Position numbers and translations under genes: made by a program | Shown here: piece after piece, positions 21,219 through 33,311 of the stretch | Layout of the letters: the number at the start of each line of letters is the position of its first letter | Position numbering within the stretch: the first letter of the stretch is position 1 | Source: Eutreptiella sp. 'Long Island Sound 2002' | Lineage: Eukaryota; Euglenozoa; Euglenophyceae; Eutreptiales; Eutreptiaceae | Length of the DNA: 64,000 nucleotides | NCBI GenBank assembly: GCA_964036045.1 | Contig: OZ038382.1 | Span: forward strand, 39,014,090 to 39,078,089 | Direction of reading: 5' to 3' | Notes under the pieces: generated by a model | Databases searched by the model: none | What the model saw: only the letters and a program-made list of their open reading frames with translations | Told to the model about the DNA's origin: nothing

Positions 21219-21788
21219 GGGCCAAAAACGGCAAAATTGACACAAAGACACACAAAAGTGCATTGAAAGGTGCACAATTATATTATAATATCTTTGGCTT
21301 GGATCGTGCAATCAACTAATCCTTCTAAACACAATGACTTGACACCAATGACCTTCGATCCCACATATGTGCTCCACTTGGGGCGCCTTGAAAGGTTACG
21401 AGCGCTACTTCCCAAGTGGGCACATGAAAATATGGAAAATTGCAAAATACACACCTTGCTCCCAACGCATCGCTTCGGGATCACCACACAAGCTTCCCTT
21501 CACGAAGGTTAGGCTTGCAATTGATCGTAGGGAGTATGGAGAAGGGGCTTGCACAATATGAGGTCCATTGGCGGCTTTGGCTTGGCGCGATAGACCCGCC
21601 AATGGGGCACGCAACACAACACAAGGCACATACTTAATATTGCCCAAAAAGGTAGCTCCCACCACGATATGTCATGCCCCTCCAAGGGCATAACTTTGTG
21701 TCAATCGCGCATAGCAACTCAAGGAGAGTTCCTATGCAACACCAACACTTGCGCGCTACACTCGAAAGTTATCTTAACGCACGCAATA

Positions 21789-22385
21789 TCATGGCCAATG
21801 AGTTGTAACGCAAACTCTACCCTCTTGACCATGATCCATTACACTAGCGCGCACGTGTGGAGACGCAAAACATATGATGCTTCCTAAATTACGTCGGGAG
21901 TACTGTGAATACATCCCACGTTTCCTTATCGTCATTGCTCGCAAGCGGCACGAGATATGACCCTCACAAGTGGCCTCACGGATCAACTTTGTTTTGCCCG
22001 TATCTCTAAGACAAATGGAGGGCAAGATAAAAGGAAAGTTGATTCGTGCATAGGGAAGCACGTAGGTCCACTCGAAGGAGGTCAAATCAAGTGCGGGGAT
22101 GTCGAAGTCGAAAATCCGATTTCGACATCCTGAAAAATTCGGATTAAGGTTGCGAGTATTAATTATGAAAATTGCGGAAGCGTCCATGCAGTTCCTGAAG
22201 GCTTTGGAGCCTTCGTGACGGATTGCGTTGAAATTTCCATTATAAACAGTTAAACTGGCGGTTACGGTAAAGTCGCGATCCAACCGCCAGCAGTCAAAAC
22301 AGTGAATATCAGAACGGAAGCGTAAAAATTGACGGAAACAATATGAAAATAAAACCCTGTTGATTCCTGATGTTCTGATATACAA
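21789..22385 (-). other. LTR ORF, copy in the 3' LTR of element 2
   Basis: Same 198-codon open stretch as in element 1 LTRs, with amino-acid differences spread along it. Unknown product. Confidence 0.3.
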
Positions 22386-22525
22386 ATCTCCGCTGGCGGT
22401 GCATCGGTTGCCGATGCGGGGCTTTACGGCACGGAACGGAGCGTCAACGGGCGTCTTCCCTTCCGTGCATGGGGTTAGTGGACCGGAGACCGTAACCTAG
22501 CCATGGGGTTCTGGGTACCGCTTCA

Positions 22526-22536
22526 CCCCCCTCCTT
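22526..22536 (-). promoter_or_regulatory. Polypurine tract of element 2
   Basis: Minus strand AAGGAGGGGGG directly before the 3' LTR, identical to that of element 1. Confidence 0.9.
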
Positions 22537-23995
22537 AGAGCAAACCCTGGGGGGGGCTCGATAACACCCACGCATGGCAGCGGGTACCCAGGACCACTTC
22601 CTGATGGGGTGGGAGTGTCACATCCTCACTTCAGTAAGTCACAGTAAGATAGGTATGATGCTGTATAAGCTGTAGCACATGTATAGTATCAAGTATCAAG
22701 TCCTGGGTCCTGGCGGCGATTGTTCGGCATCCAAAGGACCCGTTAACCCATACCAGGCGCACCGGGTGCCGGCTGCTACGGTCACCACCACAGTGGCAGT
22801 GGCATACACGGCCAACATAGGCGACACACGACGACCGAGGTGGTCCCACAAGTCGAGAGCGACCACAAAGATCCATCAGGCTACCCCAAGCTTCCCAAGG
22901 CCCGCCGACTGGGGAGAGTCCCCACGGGTCCTTCCTCGGGCGCACCATGTCCATATCCATACGACGCGAGTCCAGAGTGCCATAGTCGAACTCCTTAAGA
23001 ACCCCAGATCTTAAGGGAACCCCTCCTGAAGGGATCGGGCATCAAGGCCGTCTTTTCCCTCGCCCTACTGCCACGGAAGGCCATACATGAGGGAGTCCTC
23101 ATGCAGTGTGGGCGGAGGCGTCGACTCCTCAAACCACCAGTTTCCCAGGCAGACTGACCGAGGTCAGGAGCACCGGAGGCCGCCATCCGAATGCAAGTGC
23201 GTCTGCGAATCGGTAGGCTCACACTGGGACTGACAGTGGCGGACCGCTGGGAGTGTAGTCAGGCAACTGGGCTTCCCGCCTGGCGCCATCAGGATCTCCA
23301 CACATCACAGCGAATAGGGCAACACGGTATCACGAGCACTCAAACAGTAGAATCTGTAATCAAGTACTGGTCCAGGCTGGACCAGGCTGTAAGAATATGT
23401 ACACGGCGACTCAAGGCGCCTCTGTATCCCGATTCGTGGTGAAAATCAGTCCATCCCTCAGCGATGGGCCGATGACACTTAACATACAGATGCACATATC
23501 CTGGAGGGCAGAAAAACAAGCAATAATCTGGGTAAATAGGTGTGTAAACACGCTCTGGACAGAGCACCAAACCACGCCACGGTCAGGATAAGGCAATGCA
23601 GGAGGGTGGACGGGAAAACGCCTGAGTTCAGGCCATATATAGTCTGCAGACACACGTCGACTGGTCTGGATCCCGCAAATGCCATGGGACCAGACCACAC
23701 ACTCAAAAATCGCAATGCCGATGACAGCCGCATCCGTTGCGCAACGTCGTATGGGCTTCAAGGCCCCAAGAGCTCAGAAATATGAAGGTCAGTCGCCCTA
23801 CCTGGTTTTCCAAGGATTCAGCAGGGGGGCTGAGTGACGAATAGAAGAAGAGAGGGGCCATCCTCCTCTGGATTCAGCAGGGGGGGGTATATGGCCACTC
23901 TGTCACCGAAAGATGGAAGAGAGCAAGCAAGTAAGGGACGATGCGTCGGCCTCACAAGCGCTCAAAACGCATTAGGGGAGAGCTTAGGGCGCTGA
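22537..23995 (-). other. 3' noncoding stretch of element 2
   Basis: Counterpart of 14271-15728. It keeps the small overlapping ORFs (minus 22631-22960, plus 22679-23014), again without a recognisable domain, and the pyrimidine-rich CCCCCTGCTGAATCC motif in reverse complement near 23814-23890. Confidence 0.6.
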
Positions 23996-26900
23996 TCAGG
24001 CACCCCTGGCTGCAATCGCCCGGGTGAGTGCTGCCAAGTCCGAAACGTGGATCTTGGTCTTGTGCTTGCGGATGTACTCCATGAAGGGAGTGTTCACCCG
24101 CGGCACAAACGAGGAGACGGGTTCCCAGGTGTCGTGGGACGGCCCATAGCCTCGCCAACGAACCTTGAACTCCAGACCTCCTGGTGCCGAGGCTTTCGGA
24201 CGCTGAGCAAGGATCTTCTCGACTGTATAGTCATCCTGCTCAGCATAGTCGTCGTCCGAATCGGCCTCATGTGCGGCGTAGCTCAGGGACACGTGCTGGC
24301 CACGGAGGTCGGGTTCCCGCACACGGAGTTGACTCTCGTGGCGCTCCCGGAACTGTCCGTGACCCACCTTGATGCGGTAGGTGTCCTCACCAATCCTGCG
24401 GACCACCTCGCCGGGCGTGAACCAGGTCTTGGTGCGGTGGGTGCCCATGGGGCGGGGTCTGATCACCCACACCGGGTCTCCCACCCTGAACTTCTGCGCT
24501 GTTGAGCTCGGGGCGGACTTCTGACGCTCAGCATGCTCCTTCTCGAGCTGCTGGCGGATGTCCCGCGCCGTTTGCTCTTGCCGCGCGAAGAATTCCTTGG
24601 CATCCATAGCCATGCCATCACCAGACAAGGGAAGTCCCCTACCCAGGGGGTCCCTGTCGAACAGAATCTGCTGAGGGGACAAACCGCCCGGAGTGGGGGT
24701 GTCATGATGGGCCTTCAGAGCAGGCCACATCTCCTCAAACCAGTTCCGACGTGGATTGGTGATGTGGATCTTGCGCAGCTTCTCGAACAGCTGCCGTCCA
24801 GCCACTTCAGCCCGGCCGTTAGACCGGCTGAGATAGGCGACGCTCTTGGCATGACGTATTCCCATGAGGGAACACGTAGCCTTGAACCAGCCACCAGTAA
24901 ACTGGGGCCCTCGGTCACTGCAAATGGTGCTGGGGATGTCAAAGACGGTCAGCCAATGACGAATCATCATGACTGCCACTTCCTTGGCAAGCAACCCCTT
25001 TTTGCGTGCCGGAACGGCTACAACGTAGCCGCTGTGGCGGTCCACACAGAGAACCACACAGTCAAAGGTCTCCTTGCCAATGTGCACTTCGGGCATGGAG
25101 AAGACGTCCATGGCCACGCTCTCCATGGGCTGGTCAGGAACCGGGGTCCATTGGGCTTCCCCCTTGACGTTCCGGTTATCGGGATTGCAGGCCTGACAGA
25201 CCGAGCAACCCTTTCTGACCTTCTTGATGGCAGTGTAGAGAACGATATGGTCGATCTCGAACCGACGCTGCATGTCAAGAGCTTGCTTCTTGACCCCTGG
25301 GTGCAGCATGTGGTGGTGCCAAGCTTCACACAGCTCGAGCACCCGGGACTCTGGTACTAGCAGCTTACCATTCCGGTAGAGCTTGCCATCTTCCTCAGTC
25401 AGCCCCTTTGGCCACTTCTGCCCGTCGTCAGGGTCGGTCAGGGCCCTATACTCGGCCGCAAAGGCCTCAGACTTGGCGTAATCGTTGGTCCAGTCGTCCT
25501 GGAGGCAAGACTTCGGGAAGAGGTGCTTGTCGGACTCAGCTCCCTCAGGGGCGAGTACACTGACCGCTCTGCTCACCCTCGACGTGAGGGGGGCATCTGC
25601 GGCCATGACGACGAAGCATTTAGCACCCTCCTCCTCCATCAGGCGCTCCATTTCGATGATCCTCTTGGCTTCAGCGGTCTCAGCCTCATCGCCATGAGCA
25701 GAGATGTCCTGCATGCCCTTGCTGGCGGGATAGGCCCACCTACTGAGACAGTCCGCCACGGTGTTATCCTTTCCAGGGATGTAAACAACCGTAAGGTCGA
25801 ACTTGGCCAAGGTCTCATGCCATCTTGCCCGTCGGGAGGCGGGACCTGAGGGGGTGTCCACGTGCTCCTTGTGCCAGGACTGCAGACTCTGATGGTTGGT
25901 GCAGACGGTGACGGGATGGAGGGCTATGTACCCAGCCCATTTCCTGAGAGCCATGACGATGGCATACGCCTCCTTTTCACGGGGCGTCCACGTCCGTCTC
26001 TGGCCTTCCGCCAGGACTCGGCTCCAGAAGGCCACGGGCACGTGCCTCCCGTCGTCAAGCACTTGCTCCAACACAGCACCAATGGCGTAGTCGGAAGCGT
26101 CGGTGCGCAGGACGAACCCTCGGTCGGGATCCACGAGGTGCAGACCCACTGCGGATAGCAGCGCCTGCTTCATCCCCTCAAAGGAACGGTCGGACTCAGC
26201 TGTCCAGACCAGAGCTTTCTTGGACCCCTTCTTGGTCTCCTCTCGGTTGCCCTTGAGCATGGTCGTCATGGGGGCTGCATACTCGGCATACATTTTGATA
26301 TACCCCGAGTAGTAATTGCAGAACCCCAGATACGCCCGTAGCTCAGAGACCGTCTTGGGCTTTTCCCAGTGCTCAATCGCAGCCACCTCGCCAGGTATGG
26401 GCTTTCGCTGCCCGTTCCCGACCACGTGGCCAGCGATGACCACCTCGCTTACCGCAATGGTGGCCTTGTCACTGCTGCCCGTGAGTTTGTGCCGAACCAG
26501 AAGGTCCAGCACTCGAGTGACGTCCCTCTCGTGTGCCTCCAGGAGCTCCTCGTGGCTCATGCTGGGGTCCCCGGACGCGATGATCACGTCGTCCACGAAG
26601 GGGTCCGCACAGTCGCGCACCGGCTCAAGCAGGTTCTCCAGCATCCGCTGAAAAGCCGCATTGCCGTTGGTGACGCCCATGGGCATCACCTTCCACTGGA
26701 GAGGTCCAAGTGGAGTGCTCATGGCTGTGCAGGCACGGGACTCTTCGGCGAGAGGCATCTGATGATAACCATGTTTCAGGTCAATCACCGTGAAGATCCT
26801 CCGCCGGTGTTGCTTGTGCAGCATGTCCTCAATGAGGGGCAGCGTATAGCTGTCGTGCTGCGTTTGGGCGTTCAGGCCGCGGTAGTCGACCACGAGCCGC

Positions 26901-28978
26901 CACTCACCGGCAACCTTCTTGGGGACGACGAAGCAGGGAGAGGCCCACTCGGAGTGGCACGGCTCAAGCCAGCCTCTCTGGATGAAGTCACGGAGGATCT
27001 TCTCCATGGCCTCTTTCCTCTCGCCCCTCAGGGCAAACTCCCGGTGGCGATACACACGGGGGTCCTGCTTCAGTCGTATCTTGGCCTCGCCATACGGTCC
27101 ACGCACCGGTGGGGGAAACACAGGCTTACCGCTGAAGAAAGTATCACCATACTTCCGCTTCAGCCTGGCCCTCAATGCCTGGATCTTGGGGCAGTCATCG
27201 GACTCTGCCTTGGCTTTTCCGGGCACTTGAATCACGGTGCTTACTTGAGGGGTAGCGACCCCGCTCACTTTCGGCTCAGGTGGTCTTCCCAGGTGGCCCA
27301 AAGGGCCATCTCTGGTCTTGCCTCGGAACAGATCGCTGTAGGTGGGTGGGTTACCGCCAGGCGGCTCGTCTTGGCTGGACATGTGATCCAGCACCTTCTG
27401 TACGAAGGTGTTCCCGTCATAGGAACCGGAGACGATTGAGTCCACTTCCCACCAGGCTTTGTCCTGGCACTTGCCCTCACGCTGGTTTCCCCAGTCGTGA
27501 AAGGGCTGATCCATATACCCCTGAACCAGATCCCACTCCTCTTCAGTGAGGGGGTCTTCCGAATCCGATTCTTCGATGTCAACAGGGGGAACCGCAAAGC
27601 ATTGCCGCCATGGCTCTGCTATGATGCGGTTGACACACACGAAGTCCGTGGTGTCGGCCTGATCAAGGCCCCCATCCACATAGTGGAATTCTGTTGGCCA
27701 TCTCTGGGGCGGCATGGGCTGTCCCTTAGCGTCCTGATAGACACTCTCTCCAGCCGGTAGGACGACCTTGTTTAAGGTCATGTTGGTCAATGAGGCTACC
27801 CAATGTCGGGTACTTTCCTCCTCGGTGCATCCCATAGGAACAACCAGCACTGCCTTGGAGCGGTCCTTGCGAATCTTCGCTATCGCTCTTGGAATGTCCC
27901 AGCGGGGGCAATGGATCCACATCAATCCTTGATGCGGACCCCAGTGCTTCTTCCACGCGGAGTCCTGGGCGCTCCAGTACTTCTCACATACCCGCAGATG
28001 GGCGGAGGTTCCTGAGGAGAACGCATCCAGGGCCAGATCCGACGCTCCCAGATCCGCGACCACTCGGTTCGCCACTTCCGGCCTTACGCCGTACTCCTGG
28101 TTTGCTGGCCCAGTGGGCTCAGTGTCCAGCGCGGCCACTTCGAGCTGATTGCGTTCGGGGTGGATCCATTGGCATTCCACATGGTGCTCAGGTGACGAAA
28201 GCCACCAGAGCTGGTCGTCTCGGTACAGGGTCATGGAGGCCTGGGCCGGGAGGACGCCGGAGTCCGTCTCCATCATGAAGTCGTACCCAACGATCATGTC
28301 CCAGTCCATCTCGGCCTCGTAGAAGCGACCGTGCAGGAGGATTTCCTTGCCGAGGTCTGGGCGGCTCAGCTCACGATGGTTCACGAACAGCAGCTCGATG
28401 GCCGCTTCCTTCGTGCCTCCCACCATGTACTGGCCGTTCGCCACCTTCAGCCTGACAGGCTTCCGACTGTCGGTCAGACACTCCGGTGGAAGTAGGCCAG
28501 CCTTGACCAAGCTGACTTGAGCTCCCGTGTCGACCAACACGTCGAAAACCTTTTCCACTTCCCCGCATAGGGCACGGACCTTAAGATGCAACTGCCGCTC
28601 GCGACCGACACGGCGCACGGCGTGCAAACTCAGGATCTCCGGCCGTTCCAGAAGCTCCACAAGCGACTGGTGCAGGTCGTGGACAATGGGCTCAGGCTGC
28701 CCATCTGCAGCATCCAGCTGCGGTCCGGGTGATCCTCCGATACTCTCCCATAGATCATGTAGTACATCAAACACGTTCTTGGTCGCGAAGGACGGACGGG
28801 TGCAAGGGTTCGTGCCTTCACTTGCCCTCACCCCGCCTCCGCGACTGGGTGCCAGACCGGGCCTTCCGCCCGCGGCAGTCCCCTTGTGCTTATCGACTCC
28901 CGACTGGGATGGTTCGGCGCTTCCCACGTCACCATCCTGCGACCGCCCTAGCTGGGGCCCTTGGCTGCAGGGGCTCCG
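23996..28978 (-). CDS. pol: Pol polyprotein of element 2 (PR-RT-RH-IN-chromodomain), full-length open frame
   Basis: The frame is open from the codon after the gag TAG to the TGA at 23996-23998, 1,660 residues, the same length as the intact frame of element 1. Domains in order: aspartic protease with VDTGA; RT with FVDD at 26588-26599; RNase H; integrase with HHCC zinc region and D,D35E triad intact (Asp 24914-24916, Glu 24806-24808); and a C-terminal chromodomain with the YTVEKILAQR and FKVRWRGYG motifs. In RNase H the TDH motif of element 1 reads TNH (Asn at 25895-25897). This Asp aligns with the third catalytic carboxylate of the family, so RNase H is probably inactive. No ATG precedes the protease, so I treat it as the C-terminal part of a Gag-Pol readthrough product. 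Confidence 0.92.
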   Translation of the reverse strand, partial: RSPCSQGPQLGRSQDGDVGSAEPSQSGVDKHKGTAAGGRPGLAPSRGGGVRASEGTNPCTRPSFATKNVFDVLHDLWESIGGSPGPQLDAADGQPEPIVHDLHQSLVELLERPEILSLHAVRRVGRERQLHLKVRALCGEVEKVFDVLVDTGAQVSLVKAGLLPPECLTDSRKPVRLKVANGQYMVGGTKEAAIELLFVNHRELSRPDLGKEILLHGRFYEAEMDWDMIVGYDFMMETDSGVLPAQASMTLYRDDQLWWLSSPEHHVECQWIHPERNQLEVAALDTEPTGPANQEYGVRPEVANRVVADLGASDLALDAFSSGTSAHLRVCEKYWSAQDSAWKKHWGPHQGLMWIHCPRWDIPRAIAKIRKDRSKAVLVVPMGCTEEESTRHWVASLTNMTLNKVVLPAGESVYQDAKGQPMPPQRWPTEFHYVDGGLDQADTTDFVCVNRIIAEPWRQCFAVPPVDIEESDSEDPLTEEEWDLVQGYMDQPFHDWGNQREGKCQDKAWWEVDSIVSGSYDGNTFVQKVLDHMSSQDEPPGGNPPTYSDLFRGKTRDGPLGHLGRPPEPKVSGVATPQVSTVIQVPGKAKAESDDCPKIQALRARLKRKYGDTFFSGKPVFPPPVRGPYGEAKIRLKQDPRVYRHREFALRGERKEAMEKILRDFIQRGWLEPCHSEWASPCFVVPKKVAGEWRLVVDYRGLNAQTQHDSYTLPLIEDMLHKQHRRRIFTVIDLKHGYHQMPLAEESRACTAMSTPLGPLQWKVMPMGVTNGNAAFQRMLENLLEPVRDCADPFVDDVIIASGDPSMSHEELLEAHERDVTRVLDLLVRHKLTGSSDKATIAVSEVVIAGHVVGNGQRKPIPGEVAAIEHWEKPKTVSELRAYLGFCNYYSGYIKMYAEYAAPMTTMLKGNREETKKGSKKALVWTAESDRSFEGMKQALLSAVGLHLVDPDRGFVLRTDASDYAIGAVLEQVLDDGRHVPVAFWSRVLAEGQRRTWTPREKEAYAIVMALRKWAGYIALHPVTVCTNHQSLQSWHKEHVDTPSGPASRRARWHETLAKFDLTVVYIPGKDNTVADCLSRWAYPASKGMQDISAHGDEAETAEAKRIIEMERLMEEEGAKCFVVMAADAPLTSRVSRAVSVLAPEGAESDKHLFPKSCLQDDWTNDYAKSEAFAAEYRALTDPDDGQKWPKGLTEEDGKLYRNGKLLVPESRVLELCEAWHHHMLHPGVKKQALDMQRRFEIDHIVLYTAIKKVRKGCSVCQACNPDNRNVKGEAQWTPVPDQPMESVAMDVFSMPEVHIGKETFDCVVLCVDRHSGYVVAVPARKKGLLAKEVAVMMIRHWLTVFDIPSTICSDRGPQFTGGWFKATCSLMGIRHAKSVAYLSRSNGRAEVAGRQLFEKLRKIHITNPRRNWFEEMWPALKAHHDTPTPGGLSPQQILFDRDPLGRGLPLSGDGMAMDAKEFFARQEQTARDIRQQLEKEHAERQKSAPSSTAQKFRVGDPVWVIRPRPMGTHRTKTWFTPGEVVRRIGEDTYRIKVGHGQFRERHESQLRVREPDLRGQHVSLSYAAHEADSDDDYAEQDDYTVEKILAQRPKASAPGGLEFKVRWRGYGPSHDTWEPVSSFVPRVNTPFMEYIRKHKTKIHVSDLAALTRAIAARGA

Positions 28979-28981
28979 CTA
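28979..28981 (-). promoter_or_regulatory. In-frame UAG between gag and pol (element 2)
   Basis: Same TAG CGG AGC context as in element 1. The frame matches pol directly; gag reaches it in that frame only if the one-base loss near 29037 is undone. Conservation of a lone stop in two diverged copies supports regulated readthrough. Confidence 0.7.
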
Positions 28982-31900
28982 GGGGGCGTCGGTTGTGGAA
29001 GAGGGGGTGTTCTCCTCGGCCTCAACGTCGTTGACGCCTTCTTCCTTCCCCCTTTCTTACCCTTGTTCTTGTCCTTGTCCTTGTTCTGGTCATTCTGGTT
29101 GTTCTCCTTGTTCTTGTTATCCGACCTGGGGACCCAGTTCCGCTTGATCTCCTGGATCTCCTTGGCCAACTCGGTTCCCACCGACGACATCAGCTTGGCC
29201 AGCTCGTCCTTGTCCACCTCCATCTTGGCTTCCCGGATACCCGCGGGCGCACGCTTCTTCGACCCGTGCGCCTTCTTGTAAGCCTCCGTGTCGGCCTTGT
29301 GGACGGGGCATGTTCGGTGGTCATGGTTGAAGCCTTTCTTCCTCCCATAACACAAGAAACAGCCCTGCGGGTGAGCTCGTATGAACTCCCCAAAGGACAG
29401 CGGAGGGTCGCCAATGCGGCGAGGGTCCCTCTTCTCCTGCTTCCTCCAACCCTGCTGCAGGGGCTTCCAGTTTCCCGGCTTGCTCTCCACGCTCAGGTTC
29501 CTGGCCACGAAGGCACAAACGGCCACCTCGGCGGGCTCATCGTCGTCGTCATCGTCGACGAGAGTCTCATCGCCGCCGGCTCCCGCTGGGTCCATGGCAT
29601 CTTCCCCGCCAGGTCCCTCGCCAACGTAGTTGACGTCGCGGTCGCCGGGCCTCAACCCGCGGGTGTGGTGGAGGTTTCGGTACTCCTTGAGTACTTCCTC
29701 GCCAACCCACTCCAGGATCTCGTCGCAGCTCATCCGCGCCGGGATGGGCTGCAGACGGATGATCTGGCCGCTCAACTCACAATCGTCAAGGCGCCACCTC
29801 GCGGTCTTCTCGCGATCGCCCGAGACGGTGATGAGAAGAGCGTTCCGCAGGGAGTGCCGTTTGACATCCCGGGCCAGGTTCTTCTTCGCCCAAGCCACCA
29901 CGTTCGAGTGATACTCTTTGGGGAGCATCATCTTGACCGTGTGGTTGGACTTGGCCCTCTTGGATTCCTCCTTGGTGACCCTCTTGATCCATGCTTCCGG
30001 CAGCATGGAGAGCAGGCGAGCCTGCTCCTCACCCTCGTTCCAATCCTCCACGTTGCGGCGGAAGAGGGTGTATTTCCCTCGGAAGTCCCGCCAATCTCGT
30101 AGGCGGATCTCCCGTCCATCATGCTCAAGCTTGATGGACTTCCAGCGCTTGGCAGCCACCTGCGGAGCGTCCACCCGCTCCTGCTCGTTGAGCCACTTCT
30201 TGGCTTCCTTGAGGGTCTTGATTCTCCCCTCCTTGGTCGCCACGAAGTATAGCTCGCCGAGCACTTCCGGCAGGCGGTACCTGAACCGTTTGAAGACGTA
30301 TCTCTCCGCATCCGCGGGAGGCAGGTCTTCAGTGACGGTCAGCCCCCACCCGTCCAGCTTCTCCAAGAAGCGGTCGAGGTTGAGGGGGTTGCCGTCGTAC
30401 ATGGGGGGCTTGATGTCCTTCAAGTCTTCCCACACGGCGGCATGCGCGGCCTTAGAGACCATGAACGCCGGCCGCGAGGTCGACCGAGGTTCCCATCGGC
30501 CTCGCCCACGGACTCCGAAGGCTGCCACGTCCATCTCCTCCATGGAACCCCTGTGGCTACGCCGCGGTTCCTCCACGTACGCTGAACCAAAATGTTCACG
30601 CCGTACTGCATCCATGTACGCATCCTCATCACGGCGCCGGCGGCTGCGTTCAGCGGCCTCCCGTCGTACACCACGCGGCGGGCTGATGTCGAACTCCTCC
30701 AGGTCCAGGTCCAGGTCCTCACCTTCGCCGACATCCCACTCCACGTCTCTTCTGGGGACCTCGTCCCTGAGTCCACCATAACGTCCTCCAGCCGTTGAGA
30801 TTGGCACCGGGCCAGGTGGTGGTCCAGGTGGTGGTGCGGGGCGCCGGGGGCGTACCGGTGTCCGCGGTGGAGCACGGCGGTTGCGGTACTCCGCGCTGAG
30901 CCACTCATCACGCCATTCCTCACTGCCACTGCCGGGCGGCACGCGCTCGTTGCGGCGGCCCGCGCTGTGGTGAGAGGGGGCGGTGAGAGAGGGGGCACTG
31001 GCGCTGGGGCGACTCCTGGGGGCTCCGCCGGGGGCGTGGGGTCTGCCTGGACCTGGTCCGGGTCCCCAGCCGTCGTCCGACGAGCCAGACTCCAGGGGTG
31101 GGTGGTCGCTGCCGACACTCCCACGGGCTTCCAGCGCGTCCAGCCCCTCCTGCAGGCCGCTGACGACGTTGGTCAGCGACTTGGTCTCGGCCCTGGCGAT
31201 GTCCAGGTCCTTCTGCGCGCGCGCGGCGACCGTGGAGATGCGAGCCATCTCGCTTTTGCCCGTGTCTACCTCCAGCTCGAGCAACTGGACTCTCCTGCAG
31301 AGGTAGACAATCCACCGCCAGGTGGTATCCGGGTCGCCGTTCCCTGGTGGGTCGTCGGGGTCCCCAGGGGGTCCTCCAGGAGGGCCTCCGCCGGGTCCGC
31401 CCGGTCCAGGGGGTCCTCCCCCGCCCGGTGGTCCGCCTCCAGGGGGTCCACTTGGTGGGCGTCCTCCAGGGGGTCCTGATGGTCCTGCGCCAGGGGGTCC
31501 CGGTGGGTCTCCGCCGGGTCGCCTCGGTGGGTCCGAGGATGGGCGCTTCCTCGTGATGCCGAACTCCATGTCGTCATCCTCGTCCATGTCGCCCCACCTG
31601 GGCGTCTCGGTCACGGAGGACTCCGAGCTCCGGTAGGGAGGAGGGAGATCACCATCCTCACCTTCCGGTTCCATGGGAACGTCTCCGCCACCTCAGCCCG
31701 TCCAAGCCACCACTTGGCGATGTCGACGGCCTCGTTCATCCCCGTCACTGGCGGTGAAGAAGGGGTCACTGTCGTGGGGGTGCCCACCCGCTGGCCTCCG
31801 CGGCCTCTCGGGGGCCTTCCCCTTGCCCTTCCTCCGTCGACGGGCGGTGGTGCCACTGCTCCCACTGCTGCCCGTGTCCGCCTCATCCAGGGTCATCCTG

Positions 31901-33311
31901 GAGGAGGCGTCCCCTTCGAAAAGCTTTCGAAGGGTCTCCACTCGTGATCCTCCCGGGGGAGTCTCGCGGTGGAGTTTGGCCTCTGCCTCCTCCATTGCGG
32001 CGGCCGTGGCTGCGGCAGCTCGTGCTTCGGCTTCCTCCCGAGCACCAGCCGCCTCGGCTTCCCGAGCCTGCTGCAGCTGCGCCTTCTGCGCTTCCAAAGC
32101 TGCCAGCTCCGCCTCCGTCTTGGCCTTCTCCTCAGCGACCTTCCGTCGCGCGGCCTCGATGGCTTCCTTCTTGGCGGCGTCCTCCTGGGCCTTAGCCGTC
32201 GCTTCGGCGTGGGCCCTTTCCTCCTTCTTTGCCCTCTCTTGGGCAAGCGCCTCTTCCAGCGCCTTCACCTCGGCCTCCTTGCAGGCAATGGCCTCCTGCG
32301 TCAGGCGGGCTTCCTCGTCGCCTGCCGCCAACTCACCGTTGACCTGGGCAGTCGCTGCCCCATGGGCGGCTACGGCCGTGAGTCCGGCCGCAATGGCCGC
32401 CACGGTCTGGGCGTGGATGGCCATGCCATGCGCCCACTCCGCAGCCTCCTCCTGGGCAATGTCGGCGGCGCCCTCCACGGCAGCGCTGTACTGCCTGGCC
32501 CGTTGCCGGGCAACCCGACGGTTGCAGGGCACCCCACAGGCGCGCTCACAGGCGCGCGCCACGTCCCTCTCGGGAGCGACGCTGCTGCTGGAGCTGGCCT
32601 GGTCGGCCGGCATCCTCCCGCGGTGGGCTGACTCCCCGTCGCTGCCGGGGCCTGCTGGGGCCTGCCGGGCCCTCAGGAGCAGCGGACGGGGCTTGGCCTG
32701 GGTCTGCTTGGCGACTTGGATGTAGTCGCCAAGGGTGGTGGAGCCGGGGTGGTGACCACCATTGGCCCGTTGGGGACTGGGGGCTGGGGTTCCGCCCTTG
32801 GCGCCTTGGACGGCTTCGGCGGCCAGGGACTCCTGGTACTCCCGCCACCTCCGGTCCCGCTTCCTGTCCCCGGCGGACCGCTTCTCCGTCGCCGGAGACG
32901 CGCTGCTGCTGCCCTGCAGCCTGCGCTCGCTCCCCGGTTCCGGGAAGTTCTTCTCGATCACGTCCCACAGGGAGACGTTGATCGAGGCGCCCGACGGTAG
33001 GCGTTGGGGTCCTCGTCCTCCTCAATCCCGTCGGGGCGCAGCCCTTCGCCGGGCCTGTCCGGCCGGGTCGTCGTCCTCCAGCGCTTGCGGCGGAAGCGGT
33101 ACTCGTACCCTTCCGCCCGCAGCCACTCCTCCACTGCCCGCAGGCGGTCCTCCCCCATGTCCTCGCGGAGCTCGAAGCTCCCGGGCATGCCGCCTTCGCA
33201 CTGGGGATTGCTGTAGCGGTACTGCTGGTCCCACAGCAATCCGCGCAGCAGGCGCGCCACATGGGGGTGGGGCTGCGGCCAACTCCTACCCGCTTCTTGC
33301 CAATTCACCAT
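28979..33311 (-). pseudogene. gag: Gag polyprotein of element 2, with two frameshifts and one stop
   Basis: The start ATG at 33311 matches that of element 1. The frame is broken near 32997 (one C missing relative to element 1), meets an in-frame TGA at 31693-31695 where element 1 has GGA, and shifts again near 29037 (another single-base loss). Adding back the two missing bases gives 1,445 codons. The coiled coil, the PPGG-rich region, a proline-rich linker slightly longer than in element 1, the capsid-like region and the zinc knuckle (CFLCYGRKKG then H-X4-C) are all present. The stops of the two copies fall at different sites, so each decayed independently. Confidence 0.85.

Larger units (their letters stand above)
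20145..22525 (-). repeat. 3' LTR of element 2, truncated
   Basis: It aligns to 34339-36719 of the intact LTR and lacks the LTR's last 575 bases (corresponding to 33764-34338). The inner end (CCGCTTCA at 22525) is intact. The break joins LTR interior to satellite with one shared base, as expected for a deletion repaired by end joining or an illegitimate exchange. Confidence 0.9.

Noticed and set aside
26369-27439. 356-codon plus-strand ORF opposite pol of element 2 (and 10828-11898 opposite pol of element 1)
   Set aside because: Antisense to the conserved RT region; it stays open because the pol sequence is conserved. No domain is recognisable.
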